This document shows, in pieces, positions 63,127-64,000 of a stretch of 64,000 bases of DNA; within the stretch, counting starts at the first letter, position 1; every line of letters begins with the position of its first letter. Below the pieces are notes generated by a model. That model was not told the origin of the DNA. It did not search any database and was given only the letters and a program-made list of their open reading frames with translations. The position numbers and the translations under genes are program-made. Source of the stretch: Ziziphus jujuba (taxonomy: Eukaryota > Streptophyta > Magnoliopsida > Rosales > Rhamnaceae). Where the stretch lies: the NCBI RefSeq assembly GCF_031755915.1, contig NC_083387.1:14653001-14717000 (forward strand), written 5' to 3'.

Positions 63127-64000
63127 TGTAAAATCTCGTCCCGAAGTACACTGAAAGTTTTCCACGTTGATCGAGTTTGACTACCATTGACCAAGTGGGT
63201 CCCATTTTGACTTTTTGATCTGGATATTATTTTATGTTGACCGAGGCACCGTTGCAAAGTATGTGTCGACACAAGTTTGTAGGCTAGTAGCACGTCCGGT
63301 TTGAAAGATATGAGCAAAACAAGATGTGGTCCGAACTATCTGAGGGTGCTAGGTTTGACTTTTTATTTTTGTCAAATTTTGCTTTGACTCATTTATGGTT
63401 TTAAAGCACTCGTCGATATGAGTTTATAGACTAGCAGTACGTCTAATTTGGATATTTGGTTAGAAAGTTATAGATCTGTACAATTTTTCTGAGATATCAT
63501 TACAGGCCTCAATTGATGTGTGTGCACGATGTCCAATGACACTATGCCATGTGTCAAGGACTGGACCAACCCACAGGTGTTGTTTTGATTAGGAGAGATA
63601 GGGAGAACCGGCCATTGCCGGTTGACCACCTTCTAGCCACCCAAGCCTTACACGCACCATGCCCTCAGAAGGCCCACTTGAAAACTGGCTGGCTACCCAA
63701 ATTTCACGACCAACCAATCGCCAATGCGCCCAGATATGGGCTTTTTTTGGTAACTGCCCGTTTCCTTCCACCACCAATTTCTCCCAAACCAGCCACCCAT
63801 TTTCGATACTGCTGGTCCCGTTGAGTTACCTATTCCGTAATCTACCTCCCCACTAAAAATTACAGCCATTGGCCATCGGCGGTGAGCTTTTCCGATGAGT
63901 TTCCGATCACCCCACCTATCTTTCCCCACTATTTTAACCCCCTTGAGTCCATATCCAAGGTTCTTTTCCCTGAATTCTTGATGGATTGTGAGAATTTGGG
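63127..64000 (+). repeat. 5' part of another large TGTAAC-family LTR, running off the window
   Basis: It starts TGTAAAATCTCGTCCCGAAG and follows the LTR at 4290 closely (GAGGCACCGTTGCAAAGTA, AGACTAGCAGTACGTCTAAT, TGTGTCAAGGAC), including the GC-richer block near 63600-63960. Overlapping frames there are not genes. Confidence 0.6.

Overview
This is an AT-rich stretch of a flowering-plant (eudicot-like) nuclear genome. It holds one host gene that reads as intact; nearly everything else is nested retrotransposons, DNA transposons carrying gene scraps, and tandem repeats. The species cannot be named from the sequence. Plant origin rests on a serine carboxypeptidase-like (SCPL) gene with GT-AG introns, on Ty1/copia and Ty3/gypsy elements with initiator-Met-tRNA primer sites, and on Cassandra-type LTRs carrying a 5S-rRNA-like core.

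Region 1 (951-19,573) is a five-element nest. The outer element has two LTRs of about 3.9-4.0 kb around only about 320 bp of internal DNA, which keeps a primer site, a polypurine tract and the last codons of pol. Its 5' LTR was invaded by a solo LTR of the same family (4290-13,223). That solo LTR was in turn invaded by a long-TIR DNA transposon with an F-box/LRR gene fragment (about 5.9-7.15 kb) and by a decayed Ty3/gypsy element (8422-12,851). Separately, a tandem four-LTR Cassandra-like element (about 13,572-15,050) entered the same 5' LTR. The 3' LTR (15,673-19,573) preserves the empty sites for two of these insertions.

Region 2 (19.6-35 kb) holds an RNase H-like remnant, a second long-TIR element (about 22.95-25.89 kb) containing a gypsy solo LTR with a perfect duplication, and a degenerate 20-bp minisatellite (25.9-29.95 kb). 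The minisatellite is split by an insert carrying a scrap of a complex I subunit gene and by a second Cassandra-like tandem. Two large LTRs of the Region 1 family lie head to head at 31.8 kb.

Region 3 (35,904-60,721, minus strand) is a 14-exon SCPL gene of clade IA (acyltransferase-like) type. All exons join in frame to 465 residues, with the Ser-Asp-His triad present. Intron 5 is about 19.6 kb. It contains a large solo LTR (39,827-43,161) and an old Ty1/copia element (45,194-58,687) whose leader was later invaded by a young Ty3/gypsy element (46,180-52,492; LTRs about 1% diverged). The two gypsy copies share one RT-to-integrase deletion junction, which points to a non-autonomous lineage.

Region 4 (60.7-64 kb) is the gene's upstream sequence followed by more fragments of the large-LTR family. 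Coordinates and motifs were read by eye; no alignment or database search was run.
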